Both the position numbers and the translations under genes were made by a program. From the NCBI GenBank assembly GCA_021838065.1, contig JAKCEJ010000121.1:1-8238 (forward strand): a stretch of 8,238 nt of DNA, read 5' to 3'. Below are positions 1-6,309 of the stretch, piece after piece (position 1 is the first letter of the stretch; the number at the start of each line of letters is the position of its first letter). A model generated the notes under the pieces. It did no database searches. It was given only the letters and a program-made list of their open reading frames with translations, and was not told the DNA's origin. The stretch is from Pseudomonadota bacterium (GTDB taxonomy: Bacteria > Pseudomonadota > Gammaproteobacteria > Steroidobacterales > Steroidobacteraceae).

Positions 1-16
1 CGGCGCTTGCGTCGGC

Positions 17-1075
17 TCAGCCTGACGGCGCGGCCGCCTTCAGCCGCCCGTGCCGGAAGGCGAGGATTTCGGCGACGATCGACACTGCGATCGCCTCCGG
101 CGAGCGGCCGCCGAGGTCCAATCCCACCGGGGCGTGCAGCCGCTCGCGCAAGGCCGCTGCTTGCGCCGCGAGTTCGCCCAGCAGCCGTGCGGCGCGCGCC
201 GGCGGGCCGAGCAGGCCGATGTAGGGCAGCGTCGTTGCAGACAGCGCGCGCAGGTATTCGCGGTCGGTCTCGAGCTGGTGCGTCATGACGACGGCCGCGT
301 CAAATGTCGACGGGTCCACGGACTCGAGGAGTGCCTGCGGCCGGGCCTGGATGACCCGCTCGGCCGCCGGGAATCGTGCGGGCACGGCCAACGCGGGCCG
401 ATGGTCGAGGACCGTCACCTTCCACTGCAATTCGGCCGCGAGGCGCACCAAGGGCGGAGCATCAGGCCCGGCGCCGAGCACCAGCACCCGAGGCGGCAGC
501 GCAAGCGGCAGAAGAAAGAGGCGGCAGTGCCCGGGCTGCTCGAACCAACCGGGCTCGGCGGAGCGGCTCGCGGACGCGAGTGCGGTGCGCGCCGCAGCTC
601 CGAGCGTCTCCGTCGCATCGTTGGGGAGCATCACTGTGCCGAGCGCAAGGCGCGCATCGTGGGACTCGGCGATGAGGCCGACGGCCGTCGGCGTGTGTGT
701 CGCGAAAGCCTCCGCAAAATGTGCGAGCGGTTGCCAGTGCTCGAGCGGACCGACGCGCAGCAGCAGCACGTGCATCGCGCCCTCGCAGCCCGCTCCGAGT
801 CCCCAGACCAGGTCGTTCGGGTCGCGCAGATCGTAGGTGACCCGGCGCGCCGCGCCCGAGTCGATTACCGCGCGGGCGTGCTCGGCGAGGTCCCCCTCGA
901 GACAGCCGCCGGAGAGCAGCCCGGCGTACTCGCCGTTTGCGGCGATCAGCAGCAGCGTCCCGGGGCGCTGGTAGGTCGAGCCCACCGTGCTCAGCAGAAC
1001 GGCAAGCGCGCTAGCGCGGCCGGCGGCGCGCTCACGCGCGAGCAGCGGCAGGAGAGCACCGAGGCACGATTCCAT
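17..1075 (-). CDS. xdhC: XdhC/CoxI family molybdenum cofactor maturation protein
   Basis: Predicted 352-residue cytoplasmic protein of the XdhC/CoxI family. Members bind Mo cofactor, help its sulfuration and insert it into xanthine-dehydrogenase-type hydroxylases. The N-terminal XdhC domain shows GSTYQRPG (about residues 32-39) and GLLSGGCLEGD (about 52-62), which includes the conserved Cys. The C-terminal Rossmann-like domain shows PRVLVLGAGPDAPPL (195-209), DHRP (224-227), VVMTHQLETDREYL (262-275), PYIGLLGP (284-291) and a final LHAPVGLDLGGRSPEAIA block. Length and domain order are normal, so the gene looks intact. The ATG at 1075 fits the usual family N-terminus, but no clear Shine-Dalgarno precedes it. 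It is divergent from the broken blaI and lies about 2.5 kb from iorAB, whose large subunit is its likely client (inference). Family assignment is firm; the exact client is not. Confidence 0.93.
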   Translation of the reverse strand: MESCLGALLPLLARERAAGRASALAVLLSTVGSTYQRPGTLLLIAANGEYAGLLSGGCLEGDLAEHARAVIDSGAARRVTYDLRDPNDLVWGLGAGCEGAMHVLLLRVGPLEHWQPLAHFAEAFATHTPTAVGLIAESHDARLALGTVMLPNDATETLGAAARTALASASRSAEPGWFEQPGHCRLFLLPLALPPRVLVLGAGPDAPPLVRLAAELQWKVTVLDHRPALAVPARFPAAERVIQARPQALLESVDPSTFDAAVVMTHQLETDREYLRALSATTLPYIGLLGPPARAARLLGELAAQAAALRERLHAPVGLDLGGRSPEAIAVSIVAEILAFRHGRLKAAAPSG

Positions 1076-1231
1076 GCCGGGGATCGTAAGCGGCAGGAGG
1101 GATCAGGAGCAATGCGGCGGCTGCGGATGCCGGCACACCGGGGTCGCCGGCAGACGTTCAGCTCGCCAAGCGCTTGCAGCGGACGCGGTGCCCTCGGGCA
1201 GGCTTGCGCTCGTGCACGGTGATGTAGTAGA

Positions 1232-1250
1232 TCCTATGACAGACGTAGGA
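1232..1250. promoter_or_regulatory. Candidate BlaI-type operator (inverted repeat)
   Basis: The sequence TCCTATG-acaga-CGTAGGA is a 19-bp near-palindrome with one mismatch per arm pair, ending 7 bases before the GTG start of blaI. BlaI/MecI repressors are known to bind dyads with TAC/GTA-rich arms upstream of their own genes, and arm type and position fit that. Its right arm overlaps the blaI Shine-Dalgarno (AGGAG, 1247-1251). A further GTAGTA half-site lies just upstream (1224-1229). It sits in the xdhC-blaI divergent region and could once have affected both genes. No clean -35/-10 pair is visible here. The operator role is inferred from family knowledge. Confidence 0.5.
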
Positions 1251-1257
1251 GACTGCG

Positions 1258-1646
1258 GTGGCCAGAATCCCAAGTCTCACTCGGTTCGCGCTGCAGATCA
1301 TGGAAGCCGTCTGGGCCGGGGGGCGCTGTCGATCCGCGAGACCCAGCAGTCCTTTGCCTCCGAGCAGCGCCCCGCCTGCACGACCGTGCAGACCAGGGTC
1401 TACCGGCTCGAGGGCAAGAGGGTGGTGCACCGCCTGAAGAAGATCAGCAATGCCCACATCTTCGAGCCGTTAGTGTCCCGCCAGGCGGCGCAGCGCCGCC
1501 TGATCGTTGATTCTCTCGCGCTCTTCGGCGGCAAGGCGCACCCGGTCATGGCGCAGTTGATCGAGACGGGCAGGCTCAGCCTCAAGGACATCGAGGAAGC
1601 CGAGAGCACGCTGCGGCGCTTGGCCAAACAGGGGAAGCCGCCATGA
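1258..1646 (+). pseudogene. blaI: BlaI/MecI/CopY-family repressor, frameshifted
   Basis: This is a broken gene for a BlaI/MecI/CopY winged-helix repressor. Reading starts at GTG 1258, preceded by AGGAG at 1247-1251, and gives MARIPSLTRFALQIMEAVWAG up to a run of six G at 1318-1323. The family sequence then continues in another frame: ALSIRETQQSF, then TTVQTRVYRLEGKRVVHR (the recognition helix and wing), SNAHIFEPLVSR, and the C-terminal dimerisation part RRLIVDSLALFGGKAHPVMA. Adding one G to the run restores a single 129-codon frame of normal family length, with the usual W-x-x-G spacing. A real one-base deletion or a sequencing error could explain it; the heavy damage in the next gene favours decay. 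The stop overlaps the M56 start (ATGA), as in functional blaI-blaR1 operons. Confidence 0.85.
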
Positions 1647-3227
1647 TCGGCGCGCTGTTGGACCACTTGTGGCAATCCACCCTGTTGCCGTGACTGGCCG
1701 GTGGGCTGGCGCTGCGCTGACCGCGCTCGTGCCGCGCCCTGCGGCCGCGAGCGCCTCGTCGCTACTGTTCGTTCCGCGCTCGGCGATGGCGGCGCGCATT
1801 TCAGCGCCGTTCGCCCTGCCAGCGCAGGCCGCGGGCGGCGCTTCTGCGCACCGCAGCGCCCGCAATGCATTGGCCGAGAGTGCTGCTCGTCCTCTGGGCG
1901 CTCGGCTGCGCGTCGATGCTGCTGTCGTGACTGCTGCGGTGGCGACCGATGCGCCGCGTGCTCGCAGCGGCGCGACCGTAGCCGCTGGCGGGGCCGATAC
2001 CCATCGTCGAATGCCGGGCAGCCCTCGAGCCTAGCCTCGGCGGACTCCGGCGTCCGCTCGTGATGCTCCCTCGAGGACTTACCCAGCGGCTCTCCGCGGC
2101 CGAGACCCGCGTCGTCCTGGACCATGAGCTTGCGCATTACCGCCGGCGGGATAACCTGAGGGCCGCAATGCACATGCGGGTCCAGGCCCTGTTCTGGTTC
2201 TACCCGCCGGTGTGGTGGCTGGGCGCTCGGCTCGTTGCTGAGCGTGAACAGGCCGGTGGCGAGGCCGTCCTCGCCGCGGGCACCGGCGCCGAGGTCTACG
2301 CCGAAGGCATCCTGAACGTGTGCCGGTTTTTCGCGCAGGCCGGCATCACCTGCACGGCGGGGGTTTTCCGGCGCGCAGTTGCAGCGGCGCGTGGAGGCGA
2401 TTATGAGCGGACGTGACATGTTCCCGGTCGACCGGGTGAAGCCGATCGCAATCTCGATCGCCCTCGCCGGTGCACTCAGTGCATCGATTCTCCTTGCGGC
2501 GCCCGCGGTCCCTACCGCACAGGCGCAGCCATCGAGCGCGATGAATCTGACGCCTGCCGAGCACGCGAGGCTGCTTGCGCAGCAGACTCGCCCGCAGAAG
2601 GAAGTGCCGTTCAATCCATCCGCTTTCGACAAGTACGTGGGCTACTACGAGCTCACGACGACGTCATTCTTTCATGTCTTCCGTCACGGCGACCGTTATT
2701 TCGCCCAGCTGACGGGTCAGCCTGCGGTTGAGCAGTATCCGAAAAGCCCGACGGAATTCTTCGCCACGGTTGTGCCGGCGCAGATCAGCTTCGTCAGCAA
2801 TTGCGCCGGCAAGGTCAGCGGGCTCGTACTGCATCAGAACGGCAATCTGATGCCGGCCCAACGGGTGCCGAAGAGTGTTGCGCTGGCTGCAGAGGCTGCG
2901 TTGCGGATGCGGATCCGGGAAAACGTGGCAAGCCCCGGCAGCGCAGCGGCGACCCGCAGTCAGATCGAGTCATACGAGCGGACCGGGCACGCGCTCTACA
3001 GCCAGATGAGCCCGGCGCTCGCAGCGGCCGCGCGCCAACAGGCCGCACAGTCCGCGGCGCTGTTCAAGCAGCTGGGCGCCTTCGAGTCTTTGCGCCTATT
3101 TAAGGTCATGCCTAATGGAGCTGACGACTATCTGGCCAGCTTCGCGCACGGCAGACTCGAGATCTTCATCGTGCCGCTGTCGTCCGACCGGAAAGTCACA
3201 GGGATTTTCTATCACCTCCTCCCCTGA
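1643..3227 (+). pseudogene. BlaR1/MecR1-like M56 membrane metallopeptidase, degraded
   Basis: This is the remnant of an M56-family membrane zinc peptidase, the sensor partner of BlaI. The frame opens with MIGALLDHLWQSTLLP and has in-frame stops at 1691, 1718, 1928 and 1979. Between them the family pattern is still readable: WPRVLLVLWALG (1871-1906), PLAGPIPIVE, LEPSLGGLRRPLVMLP, the zinc motif HELAH (2123-2137) followed by RRRDN, and ALFWFYPPVWWLGARL. Family proteins usually have ERERACDEAV; here it is EREQAGGEAV. An extra T in TTTT (2364-2367) then shifts the frame, after which SGAQLQRRVEAIMSGRD and a long C-terminal domain run cleanly to the TGA at 3225. HELAH comes some 30-40 codons earlier than I expect for the family, suggesting a deletion around 1720-1870. 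No functional protease can be made. I cannot tell what signal the intact protein sensed. Confidence 0.85.
2403..3227 (+). CDS. Possible stand-alone C-terminal remnant of the M56 protein
   Basis: Within the M56 pseudogene, an uninterrupted frame could be read on its own from ATG 2403. GGAGG lies at 2393-2397, five bases upstream, giving 274 residues. The protein begins MSGRDMFPVDRVKP, followed by a hydrophobic stretch (about residues 15-34) and TAQA-QPS, which looks like a signal peptide with an AxA cleavage site. In the intact protein this was the last membrane helix. The rest, including FDKYVGYYELTTTSFFHVF, QISFVSNCAGKVSGLVLHQNG and FAHGRLEIFIVPL, matches the periplasmic domain I recall at the C-terminus of related M56 proteins (DUF3471-like repeats of the YVGYY/GLVLHQNG type). 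The Shine-Dalgarno match falls in conserved coding sequence (RRVEAIM) and may be chance. Whether the frame is expressed is unknown; automatic annotation would probably call it. Confidence 0.4.
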   Translation: MSGRDMFPVDRVKPIAISIALAGALSASILLAAPAVPTAQAQPSSAMNLTPAEHARLLAQQTRPQKEVPFNPSAFDKYVGYYELTTTSFFHVFRHGDRYFAQLTGQPAVEQYPKSPTEFFATVVPAQISFVSNCAGKVSGLVLHQNGNLMPAQRVPKSVALAAEAALRMRIRENVASPGSAAATRSQIESYERTGHALYSQMSPALAAAARQQAAQSAALFKQLGAFESLRLFKVMPNGADDYLASFAHGRLEIFIVPLSSDRKVTGIFYHLLP

Positions 3228-3279
3228 AATCTGAGCGCAGAACGCCGAATTGCGGCGCGCGGGCGGTTGCACGATTGAG

Positions 3280-3314
3280 CAGGGCTGCTCTTCGCCGGAC
3301 GATTCGCAGCCCTG
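3280..3314. terminator. 9-bp perfect inverted repeat, possible terminator hairpin
   Basis: CAGGGCTGC (3280-3288) and GCAGCCCTG (3306-3314) are perfect reverse complements separated by 17 bases, and TCG/CGA within the loop could add pairs. It lies about 50 bases after the M56 stop, where an operon terminator would be expected. No T-run follows on either strand, so intrinsic termination is uncertain. It could be a rho-dependent 3' end structure or a protein site. Confidence 0.35.
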
Positions 3315-3367
3315 ATGGGGCGCACTTGAGGCAGATCTCATCCTCGTCCAGGCCAAGTGGTCCCTGA

Positions 3368-3446
3368 CGATGCTCGCGAGCCCTGCCGATCAGCCCGCAA
3401 CCCGGTTGGGTAATCGGCGGGTGCGAAGCGCATTGAGCGAGCATCG
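3368..3446. repeat. 10-bp inverted repeat enclosing nested smaller repeats
   Basis: CGATGCTCGC (3368-3377) is the perfect reverse complement of GCGAGCATCG (3437-3446). Inside it GCCGAT (3385-3390) pairs with ATCGGC (3413-3418), and CAACC-c-GGTTG (3398-3408) forms a small palindrome at the core. CCCGC (3394-3398) and GCGGG (3417-3421) offer an alternative pairing. The structure lies about 85 bases upstream of the iorA start. If transcribed it could fold into a long stem; as DNA it could be a regulator site. No function is recognised. Confidence 0.4.
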
Positions 3447-3467
3447 GCGGTGATGCCTGCGGCTCGC

Positions 3468-3497
3468 TTCACACCCGCGTGACCGGCGGCGCATACT
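3468..3497 (+). promoter_or_regulatory. Possible sigma70 promoter for iorAB
   Basis: TTCACA (3468-3473) and CATACT (3492-3497) are separated by 18 bases and lie about 33 bases upstream of the iorA ATG. Each hexamer is an imperfect match to consensus, and in high-GC DNA such pairs arise by chance, so this is tentative. Confidence 0.3.
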
Positions 3498-3530
3498 CTG
3501 CGGCGAGACCTCGGGAATCACGGGTGCGAG

Positions 3531-4031
3531 ATGATTCGTCTCATCGTGAACGGCCGTCCCGTCGAAGTCGACGATGAGCCCAGTACGCCGTTGCTCTACG
3601 TGCTGCGCGATACGCTCGAGCTCAACGGGGCGAAGTTCGGGTGCGGCCTCGGGCAGTGCGGTGCGTGCACGGTGCTGGTGGAGGGCGCAGCGGTGTTCTC
3701 CTGTGTGGTGCCGGTCGGTGACCTCGCGGGTCAGCGGATCACGACCGTGGAGGGACTGGGAACCCGCGAGCGCCCCGGGGCGCTGCAGCACGCCTTCATC
3801 GAGGAGCAGGCCGCACAATGCGGCTACTGCACTGCCGGCATGATCATGCGCGCCCAGGGGCTGCTCGAGCGCAATGCATCGCCGACGGACGAGGAGATCC
3901 GGGCGGCGCTCGAGCCGAACCTCTGCCGCTGCGGGACCCACTTGAGAATCGTGCGGGCGGTGCGCCGCGCGGCCGAAGCACGCCAACGTGCCGTGGCGAG
4001 TGGCCTCTCGAGCCTCGGCAGGGCCGGCTGA
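3531..4031 (+). CDS. iorA: Isoquinoline 1-oxidoreductase-type [2Fe-2S] subunit
   Basis: Small iron-sulfur subunit (166 residues) of a molybdenum hydroxylase. It carries electrons from the Mo centre of the large subunit through two [2Fe-2S] clusters. The N-terminal ferredoxin-like domain has the plant-type set C38, C43, C46 and C58 (FGCGLGQCGACTV...FSC). The C-terminal helical domain has C97, C100, C132 and C134 (QCGYCTAGM and LCRCGTH), with Gln96 in the position that contacts the pterin. All eight cysteines are present and the length is normal. It has no signal peptide, so if the complex is exported it would travel folded with its Tat-bearing partner. The ATG at 3531 matches the family start, with only a weak GGTGCGAG before it. 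Its stop overlaps the next start by one base (TGATG), implying coupled translation. The substrate cannot be read from this subunit, and other IorA/CoxS-like families look similar. Confidence 0.93.
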   Translation: MIRLIVNGRPVEVDDEPSTPLLYVLRDTLELNGAKFGCGLGQCGACTVLVEGAAVFSCVVPVGDLAGQRITTVEGLGTRERPGALQHAFIEEQAAQCGYCTAGMIMRAQGLLERNASPTDEEIRAALEPNLCRCGTHLRIVRAVRRAAEARQRAVASGLSSLGRAG

Positions 4032-6277
4032 TGGGCGTTCCCGACATGAAGGTCTCGCGCCGAGCGGTGCTGTCGACGGGAGGCGCGCTGGTCGTGAGTT
4101 TCGCGCTGGCACCGTCGCTGGCGGGCGCAGCGGCGCGCAGCGCGGGCAGGGCCGCAGACCGCTCGCTGCCGGGAAGCCTCAGGTCCACCCCGATGCTCGA
4201 TGCGTGGCTGCGGATCGATGCCGGCGGCATCACGGTCTTTACCGGCAAGGCGGAACTCGGTCAGGGCATCAAGACCGCGCTGATCCAGGTCGCGGCCGAA
4301 GAGCTCGCCGTGCAGCCGCAGGCCATCACGCTCGTGACGGCCGATACCGCCCGCACGCCGGATGAGGGATACACGGCCGGCAGCCTCTCCATGGAGGACA
4401 GCGGCACGGCGATCATGAATGCCGCGGCGCAGGCGCGCGAGATTATGATGCGCCTTGCCTCCGAGCGTCTGCGTCAGCCCCGCGGGGAGCTGACGGCCGC
4501 GCAGGGCGCGGTCATCGCCCCCGGCGGGCGGCGCATCGCCTATGCCGATCTCGTGTCCGATCGAACGCTGCACGTTCGCGCCGAGCCGCGCTCGCCGCTC
4601 GGAAATCCCGCGCATCGTCGCGTCATGGGCCGTTCGTGGCCACGCGTCGATGTTCCGGCGAAGGTCTTCGGCGAGCGGGCGTTCGTGCAGGACCTGCGCC
4701 TTGCCGACATGGTGCACGCCCGAGTGGTCCGTCCACCGAGCTACGGCGCTCGACTGCGCTCGGTCGAGACCGCCCCGATTCTTCGCCTTCCAGGCGTTCT
4801 GCGCGTCGTGCGCAACGGCAGCTACCTCGCTGTGGTGGCGCGGCGCGAGTATCAGGCGATCGTTGCGATGGAAGCCCTCAGCCGCTCCGCAAGCTGGGAG
4901 GAGACCGCGAGTCTTCCGCATCAGAGCCGTCTCTTTGCAGACCTCCTCGCGTGGCCGTCGCGCGACGTGCCCGTCGGGCGGCGGGGCCGCCCGCCGAGTC
5001 TGCGGCGCTCGCACGCGGCAACGATGCTCGAGGCCGAGTACCGCCGCGGCTATCTCATGCACGGGTCGATCGGGCCGTCATGCGCCGTTGCCCTGTTCGA
5101 TCATGGCGCGCTCACCGTGTGGACGCAGACCCAGGGGGTCTATCCGCTGCGCAGCGCGCTGGCCGGGCTCATCGGGTTGCCCGAGAGCCGTGTGCGGTGC
5201 ATTCAGGTCGAGGGCGCCGGATGCTACGGGCACAACGGAGCCGACGACGCGGCGGCTGATGCGGCACTCATCGCGAAGCAGGTGCCGGGGCGCCCCGTGC
5301 GTGTCCAATGGATGCGGGCCGATGAGCACAAGTGGGAGCCATACGGGCCGGCGATGTTGGCGCGCGTGCGCGGTGCACTCGATGCGGCGGGCCACATCGC
5401 CTGGTGGCAATACCAAGTCTGGAGCAACACTCACTCCACGCGCCCCGGCGGCGCCCGCGAGCTGATGCCGGCCTGGTATCTCGAGCGCCCGCTGAGCCCG
5501 CCGGCGCCGAGGCCCCTGCCCCTGCCAGCGGGCGGCGGTGATCGCAACGCGCTGCCGCTCTACCGGATTCCGAGCCTGAGGGTCGATTACCGGTTCGTGC
5601 CGAAGATGCCGCTCAGAGTCTCGGCGCTGCGCTCCCTCGGAGCCCATTTCAATGTTTTCGCCATTGAAAGCTTCATGGACGAGCTCGCGCGCGCCGGCAA
5701 GCTCGATCCTGTCGAGTTCAGGCTGCGGCATCTCGACGATCCCCGAGCCCTCGCCGTGATTCGTACGGCGGCGGAGCGCTTCGGCTGGAGAGCGTATCGC
5801 CGACTTGCCGGCTGCGGGAAGGGCTTCGCGTTTGCGCGCTACAAGAATCTCGCCGCGTACCTGGCGATTGCCGTCGAGGTCAGTGTGGATCGCGGCGAGC
5901 CCATGCCGCGGGTGCTGCGGGTGGTTGCCGCGGTGGACAGTGGCGAGGCGGTCAATCCCGATGGAATCCGCAACCAGATCGAGGGCGGCATCATTCAGGC
6001 GTTCAGCTGGACGTTGCTCGAGTCGGTCAAGTTCGACCGCACACGGATCACGAGCCGCGACTGGGCGAGCTATCCCATCCTGCGATTTTCTGCCGCGCCG
6101 CGGTCGGTGGAAGTGGTGGTGTTGAATCGCCCCGGTCAACCGTTTCTCGGGACTGGCGAGGCAGCTCAGGGCCCGGCAGCCGGGGCGCTCGCGAATGCGC
6201 TGGCGGATGCCGCGGGACTCAAGCTGCAGGATCTGCCGCTCAGCGGCGATCGCATCAAGGGGGCGATGGGATCCTGA
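4031..6277 (+). CDS. iorB: Isoquinoline 1-oxidoreductase-type molybdopterin subunit, Tat-exported
   Basis: Large catalytic subunit (748 residues from ATG 4031) of a xanthine-oxidase-family molybdenum hydroxylase, probably oxidising an N-heteroaromatic or aldehyde substrate. A twin-arginine signal opens the protein: VSRRAVLSTGG (8-18), a hydrophobic stretch to about 35, then Ala-rich sequence. IorB-type motifs follow: TVFTGKAELGQGIKTAL (about 68-84), QTQGVYPLRSALAGLIGLP, EGAGCYGHNGADDAA (C398), RPVRVQWMRADEHKWEPYG, LRVSALRSLGAHFNVFAIESF (from 528), and GTGEAAQGP near the C-terminus, where E710 matches the catalytic base Glu of the superfamily. The frame is open upstream to 3818, but that part overlaps iorA and lacks family sequence; ATG 4031 or 4046 fits the Tat signal. 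No cytochrome c domain is fused (nicotinate dehydrogenase B has one) and no FAD subunit is adjacent. The true substrate is unknown. Confidence 0.92.
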   Translation: MGVPDMKVSRRAVLSTGGALVVSFALAPSLAGAAARSAGRAADRSLPGSLRSTPMLDAWLRIDAGGITVFTGKAELGQGIKTALIQVAAEELAVQPQAITLVTADTARTPDEGYTAGSLSMEDSGTAIMNAAAQAREIMMRLASERLRQPRGELTAAQGAVIAPGGRRIAYADLVSDRTLHVRAEPRSPLGNPAHRRVMGRSWPRVDVPAKVFGERAFVQDLRLADMVHARVVRPPSYGARLRSVETAPILRLPGVLRVVRNGSYLAVVARREYQAIVAMEALSRSASWEETASLPHQSRLFADLLAWPSRDVPVGRRGRPPSLRRSHAATMLEAEYRRGYLMHGSIGPSCAVALFDHGALTVWTQTQGVYPLRSALAGLIGLPESRVRCIQVEGAGCYGHNGADDAAADAALIAKQVPGRPVRVQWMRADEHKWEPYGPAMLARVRGALDAAGHIAWWQYQVWSNTHSTRPGGARELMPAWYLERPLSPPAPRPLPLPAGGGDRNALPLYRIPSLRVDYRFVPKMPLRVSALRSLGAHFNVFAIESFMDELARAGKLDPVEFRLRHLDDPRALAVIRTAAERFGWRAYRRLAGCGKGFAFARYKNLAAYLAIAVEVSVDRGEPMPRVLRVVAAVDSGEAVNPDGIRNQIEGGIIQAFSWTLLESVKFDRTRITSRDWASYPILRFSAAPRSVEVVVLNRPGQPFLGTGEAAQGPAAGALANALADAAGLKLQDLPLSGDRIKGAMGS

Positions 6278-6309
6278 GAAGGTCGGTTGCGGTCATTGCA
6301 TGGGGGGAG

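Larger units (their letters stand above)
3228..3530. other. Gene-free gap between the M56 remnant and iorA
   Basis: No convincing coding sequence is present on either strand. The reading frames crossing it lack family resemblance and are typical high-GC chance frames. The gap holds the 9-bp inverted repeat at 3280-3314, the nested inverted repeats at 3368-3446 and a possible promoter just before iorA. No TCCTA/TAGGA dyad like the one before blaI is seen here. Confidence 0.6.

Noticed and set aside
1128..1152. Inverted repeat TGCCGGC...GCCGGCA in the xdhC-blaI intergenic region
   Set aside because: GCCGGC is itself palindromic and common in high-GC DNA, so this is likely chance.
50..1222. 390-codon plus-strand frame opposite xdhC
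   Set aside because: No domain is visible, while the minus strand encodes a complete XdhC.
1400..2632. 410-codon minus-strand frame across blaI and the M56 gene
   Set aside because: The plus strand clearly carries BlaI and M56 sequence. The antisense frame stayed open by chance and has low-complexity composition.
1258..3227. A functional beta-lactam resistance sensor system
   Set aside because: Both genes are broken, no beta-lactamase is nearby, and BlaI/M56 pairs control many unrelated genes.
3824..6139. Very long minus-strand reading frames (412 and 353 codons) opposite iorA/iorB
   Set aside because: They mirror GC-rich codons of clear family genes on the plus strand, have no recognisable domains, and are rich in Arg/Ala/Pro/His as chance antisense frames are.
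4031..6277. Xanthine dehydrogenase large subunit
   Set aside because: The Tat signal, two-subunit arrangement and the GCYGHNGADD and RVQWMRADEHKWEPYG motifs fit IorB-type enzymes better than XdhB.
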